Below the pieces are notes generated by a model. That model made no database searches and was not told where the DNA came from. It saw only the letters and a program-made list of their open reading frames with translations. A stretch of DNA of 64,000 nt from Hypoxylon rubiginosum (Eukaryota; Ascomycota; Sordariomycetes; Xylariales; Hypoxylaceae). Numbering within the stretch: the stretch's first letter is position 1; every line of letters begins with the position of its first letter. Both the position numbers and the translations under genes were made by a program. Where the stretch lies: NCBI GenBank assembly GCA_902806565.1, contig CADCXA010000025.1:1364001-1428000 (forward strand), given 5' to 3'. Shown in pieces: positions 1 through 10,387 of this stretch.

Positions 1-3
1 TTT

Positions 4-720
4 ATGTACCAACCGATGATTCAAGTGGGATGGTTCATTCACGCATTGTGGCTGGAGAAGTTCCAGTGGCCGCAGCATCTACAATCGTATTTCCAACGGC
101 TCTTGTTAGTAAGTCTCCTGGCTCTCTCATTTATCTCTTTCTTCTTTGTTGGCGGGTTTGAGCTGGAGGGGTTTGCCACAGCATTCATGCTAGGGGCATA
201 CTTCGTAACCTGTGCCTGGATCGGATGCGAACTACGAATAGCGGAGAGTTCGCTTAAAGTCCGCTTGTTCATTCGGTTCCTCTTTTCGTCTGCCGTGTTT
301 GCAGCAGCAACTACAGTATACTTTCTTTACGACAGAATATACGACGGACTACACGACATAATACCTCATCACGGCGGGCCACATGCAACACCATACTATC
401 TGTATATGCTATTGATCTACATTACTCTTTTGTTATGGTCTTTAGTATCTCTAGCATACAAGACAACAACTGCCCTTTATAAATTATTGGGATTTTTGTT
501 TCCCTCGGTTATTATGGTCCTCTTATCTCTGAATGCCTATGCCAAAAATCAGTTCGTGGATGCAATACACATCCTCTTCGCAGTCATTGCCATCAATTCA
601 TTTCCCTTCTTTATTTTCACGGTGTATCTGTTATTTTGGGAGGCCATTAAAAGTTCTCATTTCGAGCGAGCTAGAGGTGATAAAGTTCAAAGGTTATTAG
701 GACCAGTTAATTCAATTTAA
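4..720 (+). CDS. Multi-span membrane protein, hypothetical (possibly 5'-partial)
   Basis: The frame gives 238 residues from the ATG at 4 and ends at the TAA at 718-720. About six hydrophobic stretches are visible, at roughly residues 32-52, 57-76, 88-108, 130-152, 162-180 and 187-212, with a short charged C-terminal tail containing ERARGDK. This looks like an integral membrane protein with six or more spans. I do not recognise the family. The frame is open up to the window edge and the ATG sits three bases from it, so the true start, and perhaps more membrane spans, may lie outside. The next gene runs toward it and their 3' ends are only about 150 bp apart, so they are convergent. Confidence 0.6.
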   Translation: MYQPMIQVGWFIHALWLEKFQWPQHLQSYFQRLLLVSLLALSFISFFFVGGFELEGFATAFMLGAYFVTCAWIGCELRIAESSLKVRLFIRFLFSSAVFAAATTVYFLYDRIYDGLHDIIPHHGGPHATPYYLYMLLIYITLLLWSLVSLAYKTTTALYKLLGFLFPSVIMVLLSLNAYAKNQFVDAIHILFAVIAINSFPFFIFTVYLLFWEAIKSSHFERARGDKVQRLLGPVNSI

Positions 721-869
721 AACCATCCCTTTTACCCCTGAGCTTTCATACTTGAGTACCTAGGTAGATAGGTGTACACTATATCATTATTCATTAAAAC
801 AAACTCCTTTTTATTTCCTCCCCTTACTACAGACTACCCGGATTACCTGCCGGAAGGTACGTTTGGAAA

Positions 870-1727
870 TTAATACGTCTCTTCGAGATCCCTTTGATAT
901 TCCTGCAAGTGGATCTTTCTCCGCTGGTATCTTCTATAATGGACCATATGCTCCAGAGTTTCCTCGCTTATGAATGGTGGCTCATCATCCGATTCCGAGT
1001 CCGATGATGTCGTTGTTGATCCCGATTCTGATGGGGAGGACGATGATGCCGATGATGGGGTTGGCGGTGATTGTGTTGATTCCTTCTTCTTCTCTTTCAA
1101 GTTGATAGGCCGAGGATGATAACTCCGATTGATCGCGATCGGCAATACGCGCTTCCAGTCCATCGACTTCCACTTTTCCGGCCGCTCGCCTATTGGACGG
1201 TCACTGCCGTTGTAGGGAGGAAGTGCCAACTTCTTTAGCCCCCCTGAGGGCAGATACATGCCGCGAGAGTATGTATGCTCGCCCTCAAAGTGCTCTTTCA
1301 GCACCTCTTCCATTTCCTCACAGCTGAGTGGCTCGCCGGCACTGAAATAGTTCGGGCTCTTCCAAGGGGGTCCCAGGTACCAGATCCGTTTCTCTGGCGC
1401 ACGTTGGCGGATGCAGTGTGGAGCGTTGGACCTCTTACAGGCGGCACACTGCGTAACTCCTTCGACTCCGACAAAGTTCAAGGTGCATGTAAGTTCTTTC
1501 TCGGTACATCTGAGACAAGACCCGCCATCGTCTACTAATTTCCTTCCGGTGACGACGTCTCTACGATAGCTAGGCTTTGTTTCGGTTGTCTCGACAGATA
1601 CGCCCTCGGCTTCGTCCTCTGAGAGATCCCGGTTGTATTCATCTTCCCGAGGGCCGTCGAACTCGTCGAGAAGCTCTTGTATTGTTTTATCTTCAACAGA
1701 AGATTGCTGGTGTCGAACAGACGACAT
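870..1727 (-). CDS. Cys-cluster fungal protein, hypothetical
   Basis: A single exon of 285 residues starts at the ATG at 1727. Residues about 70-108 hold a compact Cys group (CLRC, later CTL, then CAAC and HC) with CxxC-C-CxxC-C spacing, which could bind zinc. It resembles the short Cys modules, such as DUF3716, of many unnamed filamentous-fungal proteins; that family link is an inference. The N-terminus is acidic. The C-terminus has a lysine patch (KEKKKE), a long Ser/Pro/Thr/acidic low-complexity tract, and a basic-aromatic end (HYRRYQRRK). A nuclear or DNA-binding role is possible but not shown. It lies downstream of the FHA kinase on the same strand with about 400 bp between them. Confidence 0.65.
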   Translation of the reverse strand: MSSVRHQQSSVEDKTIQELLDEFDGPREDEYNRDLSEDEAEGVSVETTETKPSYRRDVVTGRKLVDDGGSCLRCTEKELTCTLNFVGVEGVTQCAACKRSNAPHCIRQRAPEKRIWYLGPPWKSPNYFSAGEPLSCEEMEEVLKEHFEGEHTYSRGMYLPSGGLKKLALPPYNGSDRPIGERPEKWKSMDWKRVLPIAINRSYHPRPINLKEKKKESTQSPPTPSSASSSSPSESGSTTTSSDSESDDEPPFISEETLEHMVHYRRYQRRKIHLQEYQRDLEETY

Positions 1728-2135
1728 TTTACTTTGATTTTTGCTATGAATTATTAGGTATCTGATTTGAACATGATATTTTTAACTACGAAGCCGGCGG
1801 GTGGAATAATTAGGGGGCTCGTCTTATATCACCGTCTGAAAGCATCTGACAGAACAATGAACAATGAACAATGAACAATCAGAACAGGCTGATTGTATTT
1901 GTACAAGCTTGTCAACCAACGGGCTTAATTAGCGACAAAGAGACAAAGGAATTGAGCAGCATCAGCTATTTAGGGAAATAATGGTCTTTATGTGAAGAAC
2001 CATCGATTTACAATCCACGGTCAAAGGCGACATTCCTCGGCTAACATCAAAGCCAGATTAGTGTTTCGCATAAGCCAACCAAGTATCGCGTTGTTGTCAG
2101 CAACTTTCATACACGTTCTACCTTCTCACTTCATA
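1728..2135. other. Intergenic, 5' region of the Cys-cluster gene
   Basis: No gene is supported here. The stretch lies between the 3' end of the FHA kinase gene and the start of the Cys-cluster gene, both on the minus strand. It contains a four-copy 7-bp tandem repeat at 1852-1879, listed separately. Confidence 0.6.
1852..1879. repeat. 7-bp tandem repeat, 4 copies
   Basis: Four exact copies of GAACAAT lie about 130 bp upstream of the start codon of the minus-strand Cys-cluster gene. This is a short microsatellite-type array; no function is evident. Confidence 0.85.
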
Positions 2136-4115
2136 TCATTGACTGAGAGGATCTGGACTCGAAAATCTGGCTTTCCTCAGTTCCGGGTTGCTTGCACTTT
2201 GCTTAGCCTTTCGATTGATTTGAGGATTTTCTTGTCCCGATGCAGACATCTTCAATCGCTTGGGCGCCAGGGGCTTTGGTTCGGCAAAGTAAGGTGATGC
2301 TTTGGAGTACTCTGCACCTGGACCTGCTCCAACAAGCTTTCTCTTGCCCAATTTGCTCGTACCAGCAGACTCGTGTGTGGTATCCTCACCTCTCACTAGC
2401 CTTGCACCGTGGCTAGCACTTCGCATATCCGGGAGTTCTTGTACTGGAGGCGCGATGAGGTGAGTTGGTTTCCATGTCTTGGTGTTTTCTTGCATTTGAA
2501 ATTTGAATTGGCCCTTATCCGGCAGTTGCTGAAACCAAGGGTGATGTCTTGCTTCGGATGCTTTAATCCTGCGACCAGGCTCAAACATCAAGCAGGATCT
2601 AATGAAGAGCTGGCAGTGTTTGCTAATCTCCTGATGAGACGGGTCTTCAAAGGCGCTGTCCAGCCACTGATTAATCGCTACTTGGCTCCATTCCATGAGG
2701 CTGCTGGGGGCAACAAGATGATCCGGCGCCAAAAGGAACATCACGATCATGCCAAGGGACCAGATGTCAACGGCCAGATCATGCGTCCGACCATATTCAA
2801 CTTCTCTACCTGACAGTTAGCAAATCTTCATCGAGATGGGCGAATTTAACCCACGGTGCCATGTATTGACTAGTACCGACCCGACTAGCCATACGACCCG
2901 AGGCTGTAGATTTCGCAAAGCCCAAATCGCTAAGGATGACCCTACCCGTGACGCCTGGTCCGGCCGCGAAGAGTATATTCTCGGGCTTGAGATCGCGATG
3001 TGCAATTCCCCCTTCGTGGAGATATCGTATGGCGTTTACGACTTGCTGAATGATGAACTTGCAATCCTTTTCGGCGAAGACACCACGTACCAGGCGCATT
3101 GAAAAGAGATCACCGCCTGTCGCAAGCTCGGTAAACGTGTAGAGAGTATGCTTCGAGCGGAACGCATACTCAAAGGTTGGAAGGTTAGGCTTGCATGGCC
3201 GTCAGTACTTCGCCGTTGGGAATATAGGTCAAGCCATAACCTACATGTCTCAGCTTTCCGAGTATGTCTGTCTCGTGCATGATGCGTCGGATCAAGTCCT
3301 TCGAACCAGAAAATCTCTGGAGACGGTCGAGGTCATGTATTTTGCAGGCAAGTTGTGACCCGGTGTTCACGTCGATAGCTAGATAGACCAACGCAAAGGC
3401 CCCGCTACCTAGTGTTCTCTCGGTGATGGTATATCGATGATTGAAAAGCTGAATTTCGTCGTTAATTTCGTCCGAATGACAAAGTAGCTTCACTGAACCT
3501 ACACTGGATTCCTTCAGCTGAATTGCATTCAGGGGAGTTCTCAACTCATAGTGATCTAGAAGGGAGACACGGAATTTCCAGTGAGGTTTGATGGTAATTA
3601 CGACATCCCGACTGAGATAATACCCGGTAGATGCACCCTTCTCTTTATTACCAATGCAATTCCCGTCGACGTAGGTGCCTTCGAGAGATTGACAATCCCG
3701 GACATAAATTATTGGAGGTTGGCTTTGGACATCATCTAAATCATAGATGACTGAGTAGATGACAAAGTGCGCCCGTGAAACATTGGGATGATTAATCGAG
3801 ATGTCGCTTTAAGAGTTTAGCGAAGGCGAATAGATAAAAAGGGATATTAAACATACTTCTCGTGGTGATCCCGTCCAACGGCAACAGCTCTCCCAGGAAA
3901 TAGGGGGACGTCCACAGAAGCTTGCGAGTTGTGGTGGCGAACCTTTCCATGTAACGATTTGTTCGCACGGAATCCAGCTGGAGACATTAAGATGTGTTGG
4001 ATATTCAATTGAAGATACATATAAACAGAGAAGACGCGTTCATACCTGGACGTTTCACACCTTCAGGCAAGTCTCCAGCAATCCAGCACGATATCTGCGC
4101 AATTGGGCGGACCAT
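2136..4115 (-). CDS. FHA-domain Ser/Thr protein kinase (Chk2/Rad53/Dun1 type)
   Basis: Five exons give 585 residues: 4115-4046, 3977-3857, 3806-3245, 3189-2855 and 2805-2136. The introns are 68, 50, 55 and 49 bp, all GT-AG, and the exons sum to a multiple of three. An N-terminal FHA domain (about 35-145) has the phosphothreonine-binding pattern VGRD, then NDI and VSRAH. The kinase domain (about 188-460) has the glycine loop LGSGAFALV at about 195-203, the ATP-lysine in ACK, HRDLKPEN, the metal-binding DLGF (DLG rather than DFG), and APE rebuilt across the last intron. A basic tail of about 120 residues contains KRK and KRLK, likely nuclear signals. FHA-then-kinase order is that of DNA-damage checkpoint kinases; whether this is the Chk2 orthologue or a paralogue is not decidable here. 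It is divergent from eL41. Confidence 0.88.
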
Positions 4116-4944
4116 GGTGGATAGGTACGAAAGTAACCAAAGGTCTCAATACTCGCTAGTCTGGAAGAGATAAAGAATACTGAAGGAAGTTTAGGATTGA
4201 ATTCACAATAGACTCCTATTGGTACACGGACGTATTCGACAGGATGAGAATGAAAACTTGGACACGATGATTTTTCTAGATGATTTTGTTTTTACATGGC
4301 ATACATTTATGTTCAAGTCCTACCTAGAAGTAAGAAAAAGCTTAATCAATTTACCCGGCCGGACAAGCCTACTCGGTATGTGTACCGCATGGAAAGAACC
4401 ATAGTCCATTGACTTAATCGTATAAGGAGGTAGTCACGACGAGAAGGTTGAAGAGGAAAGGGCGCATGCACGCGCTAGCTTGTCCCTTGCTGCTGTGGCG
4501 TAGGAAATTGAATGGTCTGTGGTTCGTGCGCGCGCCACATTAGGAAGCGGGGTGCTCCATTGTATTTGCACCCGAACAATAGCCGGTCACAACCCTAACA
4601 TAATTTCCAGCAGTACTTTATCAATTCCTAAATTCCCTTCCCTTCTCACAAAGCTTCATCAACAAAGCAACTCATCAACAGCCACCTGTAAGTAAAATCC
4701 CACACCCTCGACTGCCTCCTTTTGTAGCATTCAGCATCGAAAGCCTACAATCAAGAGCATTGTGCGAACCCTCTGCCATTCCATTGCCCGTGCACAATCA
4801 TTTTGCTGGTCGAGTTGCCAACTTGCGTCAACTTGTTCGAGTTTCTTCCCTGCCCCGCGATTTCCACCACAACCCATCATCCACCACCAGCATACCATTT
4901 TGAAAAGCTTCACAAGCTAACAACGCGCAGTCGTAGTCGCCAAG
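4116..4944. promoter_or_regulatory. Divergent promoter region, FHA kinase / eL41, with eL41 leader intron
   Basis: No coding gene is supported. The eL41 leader probably carries an intron with donor GTAAGT at 4688 and acceptor CAG ending at 4930. A telobox-like AACCCTAA is at 4591-4598. A GC-rich patch with alternating purine-pyrimidine (near 4463-4475 and 4527-4537) lies between. A short plus-strand frame at 4219-4404 shows no protein-like features and is not called. Confidence 0.5.
4591..4598 (+). promoter_or_regulatory. Telobox-like AACCCTAA upstream of eL41
   Basis: The octamer lies about 95 bp upstream of the proposed leader intron of the eL41 gene. Telomere-repeat-like boxes are a known element of ribosomal protein promoters in ascomycetes. 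A matching ACCCTAA lies upstream of the uS13 gene at 16612-16618. Confidence 0.4.
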
Positions 4945-5085
4945 ATGAGAGCTAAGTGGAGAAAGAAGAGAGTTCGCCGCCTCAAGCGTAAGAGAAGAAA
5001 GATGAGAGCTCGCAGGTATGTTGTCGCGCACTCACTTAGTCACACCGATCTGATGCTAATGAATCTTCTCTGTTACAGCAAGTAA
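4945..5085 (+). CDS. RPL41: 60S ribosomal protein eL41 (L41), 25 residues
   Basis: Exons 4945-5015 and 5079-5085 join to 78 nt, coding 25 residues and a stop. The product starts MRAKWRKKRVRRL and ends RARSK; it is almost entirely Arg and Lys with a single Trp, the hallmark of eL41, the smallest eukaryotic ribosomal protein, which sits at the subunit bridge. The 63-bp coding intron has donor GTATGT at 5016 and acceptor ACAG ending at 5078, splitting the Ser codon near the end; only Ser, Lys and the stop follow it. The size matches the family exactly. A further 243-bp intron in the leader (4688-4930) is likely, as in many fungal ribosomal protein genes. Confidence 0.95.
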   Translation: MRAKWRKKRVRRLKRKRRKMRARRYVVAHSLSHTDLMLMNLLCYSK

Positions 5086-6068
5086 ACAAGTCAACTCTAC
5101 TCGATCTCGGCGCCTCTCCGCCACACCGTACTACACCATGACAATCACCACTCCTAAATCAACGCACTCGCATTCAGCACATGGCAACTGACAACCTCAC
5201 TATTCCATGAATCAACCTGTTGTCCACATGACATCGAGGACACATGACAGGAAGGGCTGAAGCTGTGGAGGTTTTAGCAGAAATGGCGACAATGAATTGG
5301 ACTGGAGGATAGCTGGTCAAACACTATCGAGTGGACCAAGGACCGTGTTTACGCATCGCGAAACATGAAGCATAACTGCTGGATGTTCATGATAATTGCA
5401 CAAGAAATAGGATTAGCTTGCTAGTCAATCGATTTGCGACTGCTGATCACCATTTTGTTCTTTGTGGTTTTGTGACTGTCTAAATGTGCGGAGCTCGCGT
5501 AACGAAATGTCGATGACGTCTTCGTGAAGTATCTGCCCCTCTACTTTACGTACTTTGAAGGAACCTTGGTCCAATTTTCTACCGCTAGAGTTCATCATCA
5601 TGACTCCTAGGTAAATATTGCACATGTATTCGGGTGTTCAAACCATCAAGCGTCGAGTTATTGACTTGTAATGTAGATCTCGTGGAAGCTGGCTGGGAGG
5701 CAGGGAGGGACATGCGCTGTTTGCGGTTGACCATTGAGCTGGAGCTTGAACGCGCTAGAGCCTTAGGTACATGCTCCAGGTACTCAATTTACCTGAGGTG
5801 CCTATACTTGCGCGGGTTGAACACACCCACGCTGTACCTAGGTACCTATATTTAGTGCTGTGGGGTCTATTACCGCCTACCTAATTCGTTGGACCAACAT
5901 CAATTTGGCGGCAGATATTTTTTTTTTGTCAATCCTTAAGCCGTCACCCATTTCTTGCGGTCAGATCTTCAAACTCGGTTCGATACACAACAAACGAACT
6001 GTACAACCTTTACAATTGAGAATATTCCAATACCCTTCTCACATTGCATCCCCCAACTACATATCGCT
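5086..6068. other. Intergenic, eL41 3' region and A49 promoter
   Basis: No gene is supported. Short open frames occur on both strands, for example minus 5425-5625, but none has family features or good boundaries. The palindromic string GTACCTAGGTACC is at 5834-5846, one of several such sites in the window. A run of T near 5920-5930 precedes the A49 start. Confidence 0.5.
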
Positions 6069-7515
6069 ATGGCCGAACACAAAGAAAAGAAGAGAAAGCG
6101 TCATGAGGATGGCAGTTCGCGACCGAAAAAGAAGGTAGCCATCCAGACTCCTGAGGAGCCGGCCCAGCCGAGTACCGTCAAGGTTTCTTCCATCCGGACA
6201 GCAAAGATTTGTCCTCCGGTAATAGGTAAGGCATATCTCAATTATGTGCCGAATCGAATTAACTTGTCGCAGCAACGTGCCCTGGCCTCTGCGTCCCTAA
6301 TTCAGTCAAATTCCAGGCATATACGAAGCCGCAACCCACAGGCTCCAGAAAAAGCAGGGCAGCCGATTCTAGTCTCCTCCTACATTCGTCATCCCACGGC
6401 AAGTTGGATTATACAGCAAAGGAAGATGGGCCCGGTGGCCGGGAATCACATCTCAAACACTACATTGGTGTCTTTGACCCACAGACGGGTCAGTTGTCAG
6501 TAGTAGAGGCCAAGAAAATGGCTGTCAGAGGTGTGGTCCGAACACAGGAAGCCCCCGAGGAAGACCCTGCAGAGAGACAGGCTTCAAAGGTACATATATA
6601 TGCTTGTTTCTTCAGCTTTCCCATTAGCGATGTCTAACTGTTGTACAGACCATGTTGGAGCTCCGAAACAACCTTGGCGAAGCATTCGGAACCAAGAAGG
6701 CCAAGAAAGCCCTTGCTGCTGTCACTGAGAACGCCATAGCCCCGGAGAAAGCCACTGCCGGCGCAGGCGATACCCCACTGACGCTTAACTCCGCCTCCCA
6801 AGCGTTGATGGAATCTATAAACGACGTCACGATGGGAATGGCATCGAAGGAAGACCTTCAAGCAGCGGCCGACGCGGCCAAGCCAGTGCCTCCGGGCAAT
6901 TTCAATGCCGAAGAGATACAGGATGTGTACACACCTGAAGAACTAATTGGAGGCGAAATACTGAATTCCATTCCAATCAGAGATTGGCAGGAGCAGATCA
7001 AGAAGGGACAGAACAAGGCGACACCGAGCCAATTCACTTCAACTCGGCTTGTACCTGTTGGCGAAGGACCGAACCCCGTACACAGGTTACGAACTCTTCG
7101 GTATCTAGAATTCCTTGTCAAATTTGTCAAGGCCGCCATACCAGGAAGGGAGAAAGGTACCAAACGTATTCCACCTCGGGACAAGCTGAGAGATATCCTA
7201 AAGCCAGCACCGGATCCTGTCATCGAGAACATCAGGCGGAAGTTCTCTTCCAATGGCGAAATGAGAAAATTTCACACCGACTTGGTGTACACTTATAGCT
7301 GTGCTCTCGCCGCCATCTTGTCGAACTACAGCTTCGACACGGCGCCGATCAGATATGACCTAGGCCTGGATGAGAAACAGTTCGGCCTATATTTCCGCGA
7401 GATTGGCGGCAAGGTCAAGGTCTCCAAGGAGAAAGGGAACCATAGGCAAATAGCTGTTCTGGCGCTGCCGCTAGAATTCCCGAAGGTCAGGTATCAACGC
7501 CCACAAGGGCGCTGA
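6069..7515 (+). CDS. RPA49: DNA-directed RNA polymerase I subunit A49
   Basis: Exons 6069-6225, 6273-6589 and 6649-7515 give 446 residues; the introns of 47 and 59 bp are GT-AG. A49 pairs with A34.5 in a TFIIF-like heterodimer on RNA polymerase I, in the nucleolus, and helps rRNA initiation and elongation. The N-terminus is Lys/Arg-rich (KEKKRKRHED, then RPKKK). A beta-rich dimerisation segment follows (HYIGVFDPQTGQLSVVEA), then a linker, then the C-terminal tandem winged-helix part with RTLRYLEFLVKF and a final IGGK segment. The length fits the family (about 400-450). The frame is open upstream to an earlier ATG at 5955; I prefer 6069 because the residues before it do not look conserved. Confidence 0.9.
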
Positions 7516-8531
7516 TGCTTCAGTAACTGGATGACGCAACATATATCTATCGTATATGATGCATACATCAAATGGCTACAGAAGGAAGCGATCGATTCAA
7601 TTATTAGACGTCCTAGACGAGCGGCGCAAACCCGGAACTTAGATTCGGGAATGGCTAGCGAAATTTTTGTGTGGAGGCTATTTTCTAGCCCTCGACCAAA
7701 TACCTGGTCATGATAGGAGGAAGAGAGAGCTGTCAGTTGAGTCTTCGATGGGGCTGATGCAGACTTACACATGCTGGGCTGATTCGGCCATATACCCGTA
7801 GACGTAGACTTAAACTAGACGACTCCAGGACCCAAAAATATAAATATTCTCAACATTTCCTTGGCAAGCACGAAATTTGAGACGTTTGTATGCAAGTAGG
7901 TACATACTTGTCCAACCAAGAATCATCGATCAATGGCTATTATGTTTACGGTCCTAGTGTTTTCCTTGAATGGTCAATTGGCCGGCTCCGTTAATATCCT
8001 TAACCGGAGCCGGTCCATAGCTAGGTGAGACTACGGAATGTCCCGGTCAATAAATTCATCAGCTAGAAAACTTCATGTCATTACGGCTGTAGATTTTTGA
8101 GCGGCTCAATCTCAAATGCAAGGGGTAAGACGAGGATTCGAAGAGGGCTTGCGCTGCAGAATGCTGCAGAGTGGGAGTTTACACAATCGACCCCCTGAAA
8201 TGGTGCAATAGATAAGGTCACAGCAGCCACTGTCCGTCCGCCTACATGACGTGATTGGAGATATCCAGCTATCCACTCCTCACCGTATCACAGGGAACAT
8301 AGCTGCGGCGATCGAGTAGTTTACAGAATTTTTCTTTGCCCAGACCGAGGAAGCTATGTCGCCATACATACCTTTAGGTACATGTTACTCCAGGTCTCCG
8401 GCCGGACACGGTATGGAGGTTGGCTATATGTACCTGCCGCCGCATGCCATGTTTTCATTGCCGTTTCCTCCCCACCGTCGCCGTACTCTGCGTCGTGTAA
8501 CTGAAACCTAGAAGGCGAATATACGGGAACA
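7516..8531. other. Intergenic, A49 3' region and MFS promoter
   Basis: No gene is supported. The stretch contains a strong inverted repeat at 7982-8013, listed separately. A short plus-strand frame at 7531-7713 just after the A49 stop has no recognisable features. Confidence 0.5.
7982..8013. repeat. Inverted repeat (hairpin), 13-14 bp arms
   Basis: The left arm CCGGCTCCGTTAA (7982-7994) and right arm TTAACCGGAGCCGG (8000-8013) are reverse complements apart from one extra base, around a 5-nt spacer. The arms are much more GC-rich than their surroundings. The site is about 470 bp past the A49 stop and about 520 bp before the MFS start. It may be a hairpin or a dyad protein-binding site. Confidence 0.75.
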
Positions 8532-10387
8532 ATGGCAAGCGAGCGAGACGATAAGGTCGAGAAGGTCTCCGACTCGGACCCGGACACCAAGGAGACCAAG
8601 GAGACCACCACCCCCATAACCGCGGGGAAGTCAAGCAGCCGTACCTCGAAAGAGGCGACCGCGGCGGAGAACGATGACTACGGATCGACCGACGACCACG
8701 TGTTCTCGGACCCGTCGGTGGCGGAGCGCTGGCGCGGCGTGTACGAGAAGGCGGGCTACGAGAACCGGCACCGCTTCGACCCGGAGTACAAATGGACGGC
8801 CGAAGAAGAGAAGCGGCTGGTGCGAAAGATCGACGCGAGAATCATGGTCTGGGCCTGGATTATGTTTTGCGCCTTGGACATGCACCGTCGGAATATCAAC
8901 AGAGCTATTTCGGACAATTTCCTACCTGAGACCGGTAAGTGAATTTTTTCTTCTTCATGCTCGAGGGCACTTGTTGTTTATACCGTTGTTTATACCGTTG
9001 TTTATACCGTAACATGTGCACGATGAAGCTTGTACGAAAGACTAGTACGAAAGACTAGTGTGAGGTTCTAGGATGCTAACAGGGTGGCGCGGCAGGCATG
9101 AACACGAACGATTTCAACTACGGCCAGACCATCTTCCTAGCCTGCTTCCTAGCCGCGGAGCTACCTAGCGGGCTCATAAGCAAGAAGCTCGGAGCCGACG
9201 TGTGGATCCCGACGATCATGGTGGGCTGGTCGATCACGGCCATGTGCCAGGCCTTCCTCACGAACAGGGCCGGCTTCTACGCGATCAAGGCCCTCCTCGG
9301 CCTGCTCATGGGCGGCTTTATCCCGGACATCGTGCTCTGGCTCACGTACTTTTACAAGAGCAGAGAACTCCCCCTCCGATTGGCCTGGTTTTGGACCGCG
9401 CTGAGCACGGTCAATATCGTAGGATCACTACTCGCCGCGGGGATCCTCCAGATGCGCGGGATAAACGGGTGGAGCGGCTGGCAGTGGCTGTTCCTGATCG
9501 AGGGCCTGATCACGACCCTCGTCGGCATCTTCTCCTGGGGCCTGATGCCGCCGGGCCCGACGCAGACGCGCCACTGGTTCCGGGGCAAGAACGGCTGGTT
9601 CACCGAGCACGAGGAGTCCATCCTCGTCAACCGGCTCCTGCGCGACGACCCGAGCAAGGGCGACATGAACAACCGGCAGGCGGTGGGGCCCCTGCTGCTC
9701 CTCCGCGCCGTCAAGGACTGGGAGATGTGGCCGCTGTACGCCATCGGGCTGACGACGTACATCCCGCCGGGCGCGCCGTCCAACTACCTGTCGTACATCC
9801 TGCGGCAGATCGGCTTCTCCGTCTTCCAGGCCAACCTGCTTGCGATCCCGTCGCAGTTCCTGTTCGCCGTGAACCTGCTGGTCGTGACATGGGTGTCGCG
9901 GTACGTCAACGAGCGGTCCATCGTCTCGTCCAGCTCCAACATCTGGATCTTCCCGTGGGTGCTCGCCCTCGTCTTACTACCGGACGGCGCGTCGCCGTGG
10001 GCGCGGTACGCGCTGCTGACGGGGTTCCTGTCGTACCCGTACTGCCACGCGATCCTCGTGGCCTGGACGGCCAAGAACAGCAACGCGGTCCGCACGCGCG
10101 CCGTCTCGGCCGCCCTCTACAACATGTTCGTGCAGAGCGGCAACATCATCGCCGCCAACATCTACCGCGACGACGACCAGCCCCTCTACCGCCGCGGCAA
10201 CAAGATCCTACTCGGCATCACCGTCTTCAACATCGTGCTCTTCTATATTGTGAAAGCGTTCTACATATGGCGCAACCGGGTGCGCGACAGCAAGTGGAAC
10301 GCGATGACGCCCGAGGAGCAGGAGAACTACGTCCTGACTACCAAGGACGAGGGCATGCAGAGGCTCGATTTCCGCTTCGCTCACTAG
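8532..10387 (+). CDS. MFS transporter, allantoate permease (anion:cation symporter) family
   Basis: Exons 8532-8934 and 9096-10387 give 564 residues. The 161-bp intron has donor GTAAGT and acceptor GCAG, with GCTAAC just upstream as branch site. About 105 N-terminal residues are cytoplasmic and Ser/Thr/Glu-rich. Then come about twelve membrane spans, starting with IMVWAWIMFCALDMH. The stretch MNTNDFNYGQTIF followed by PSGLISKKLG is typical of the Dal5-like family, which imports organic anions such as allantoate, nicotinate or pantothenate by proton symport at the plasma membrane. The usual loop LDRANIGNA appears altered here (LDMHRRNINRAI). The substrate cannot be told from sequence. Third codon positions are strongly G/C. 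The intron carries two small tandem arrays. Confidence 0.9.
8973..9008. repeat. 12-bp tandem repeat, 3 copies, inside the MFS intron
   Basis: Three exact copies of GTTGTTTATACC lie in the middle of the transporter's only intron. Together with the 13-bp duplication downstream they make up nearly 40% of the intron. Confidence 0.9.
9032..9057. repeat. 13-bp tandem duplication inside the MFS intron
   Basis: Two exact copies of GTACGAAAGACTA lie side by side between the 12-bp array and the branch site of the transporter intron. Confidence 0.9.

Noticed and set aside
4219..4404. 61-codon frame in the kinase/eL41 divergent promoter
   Set aside because: No motif, no splice context, and it sits in the promoter of two well-defined genes.
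5955..6068. Upstream in-frame ATG of the A49 gene
   Set aside because: The extra 38 residues are not basic or conserved-looking; the ATG at 6069 starts directly with the typical Lys-rich N-terminus. Not excluded without transcript data.
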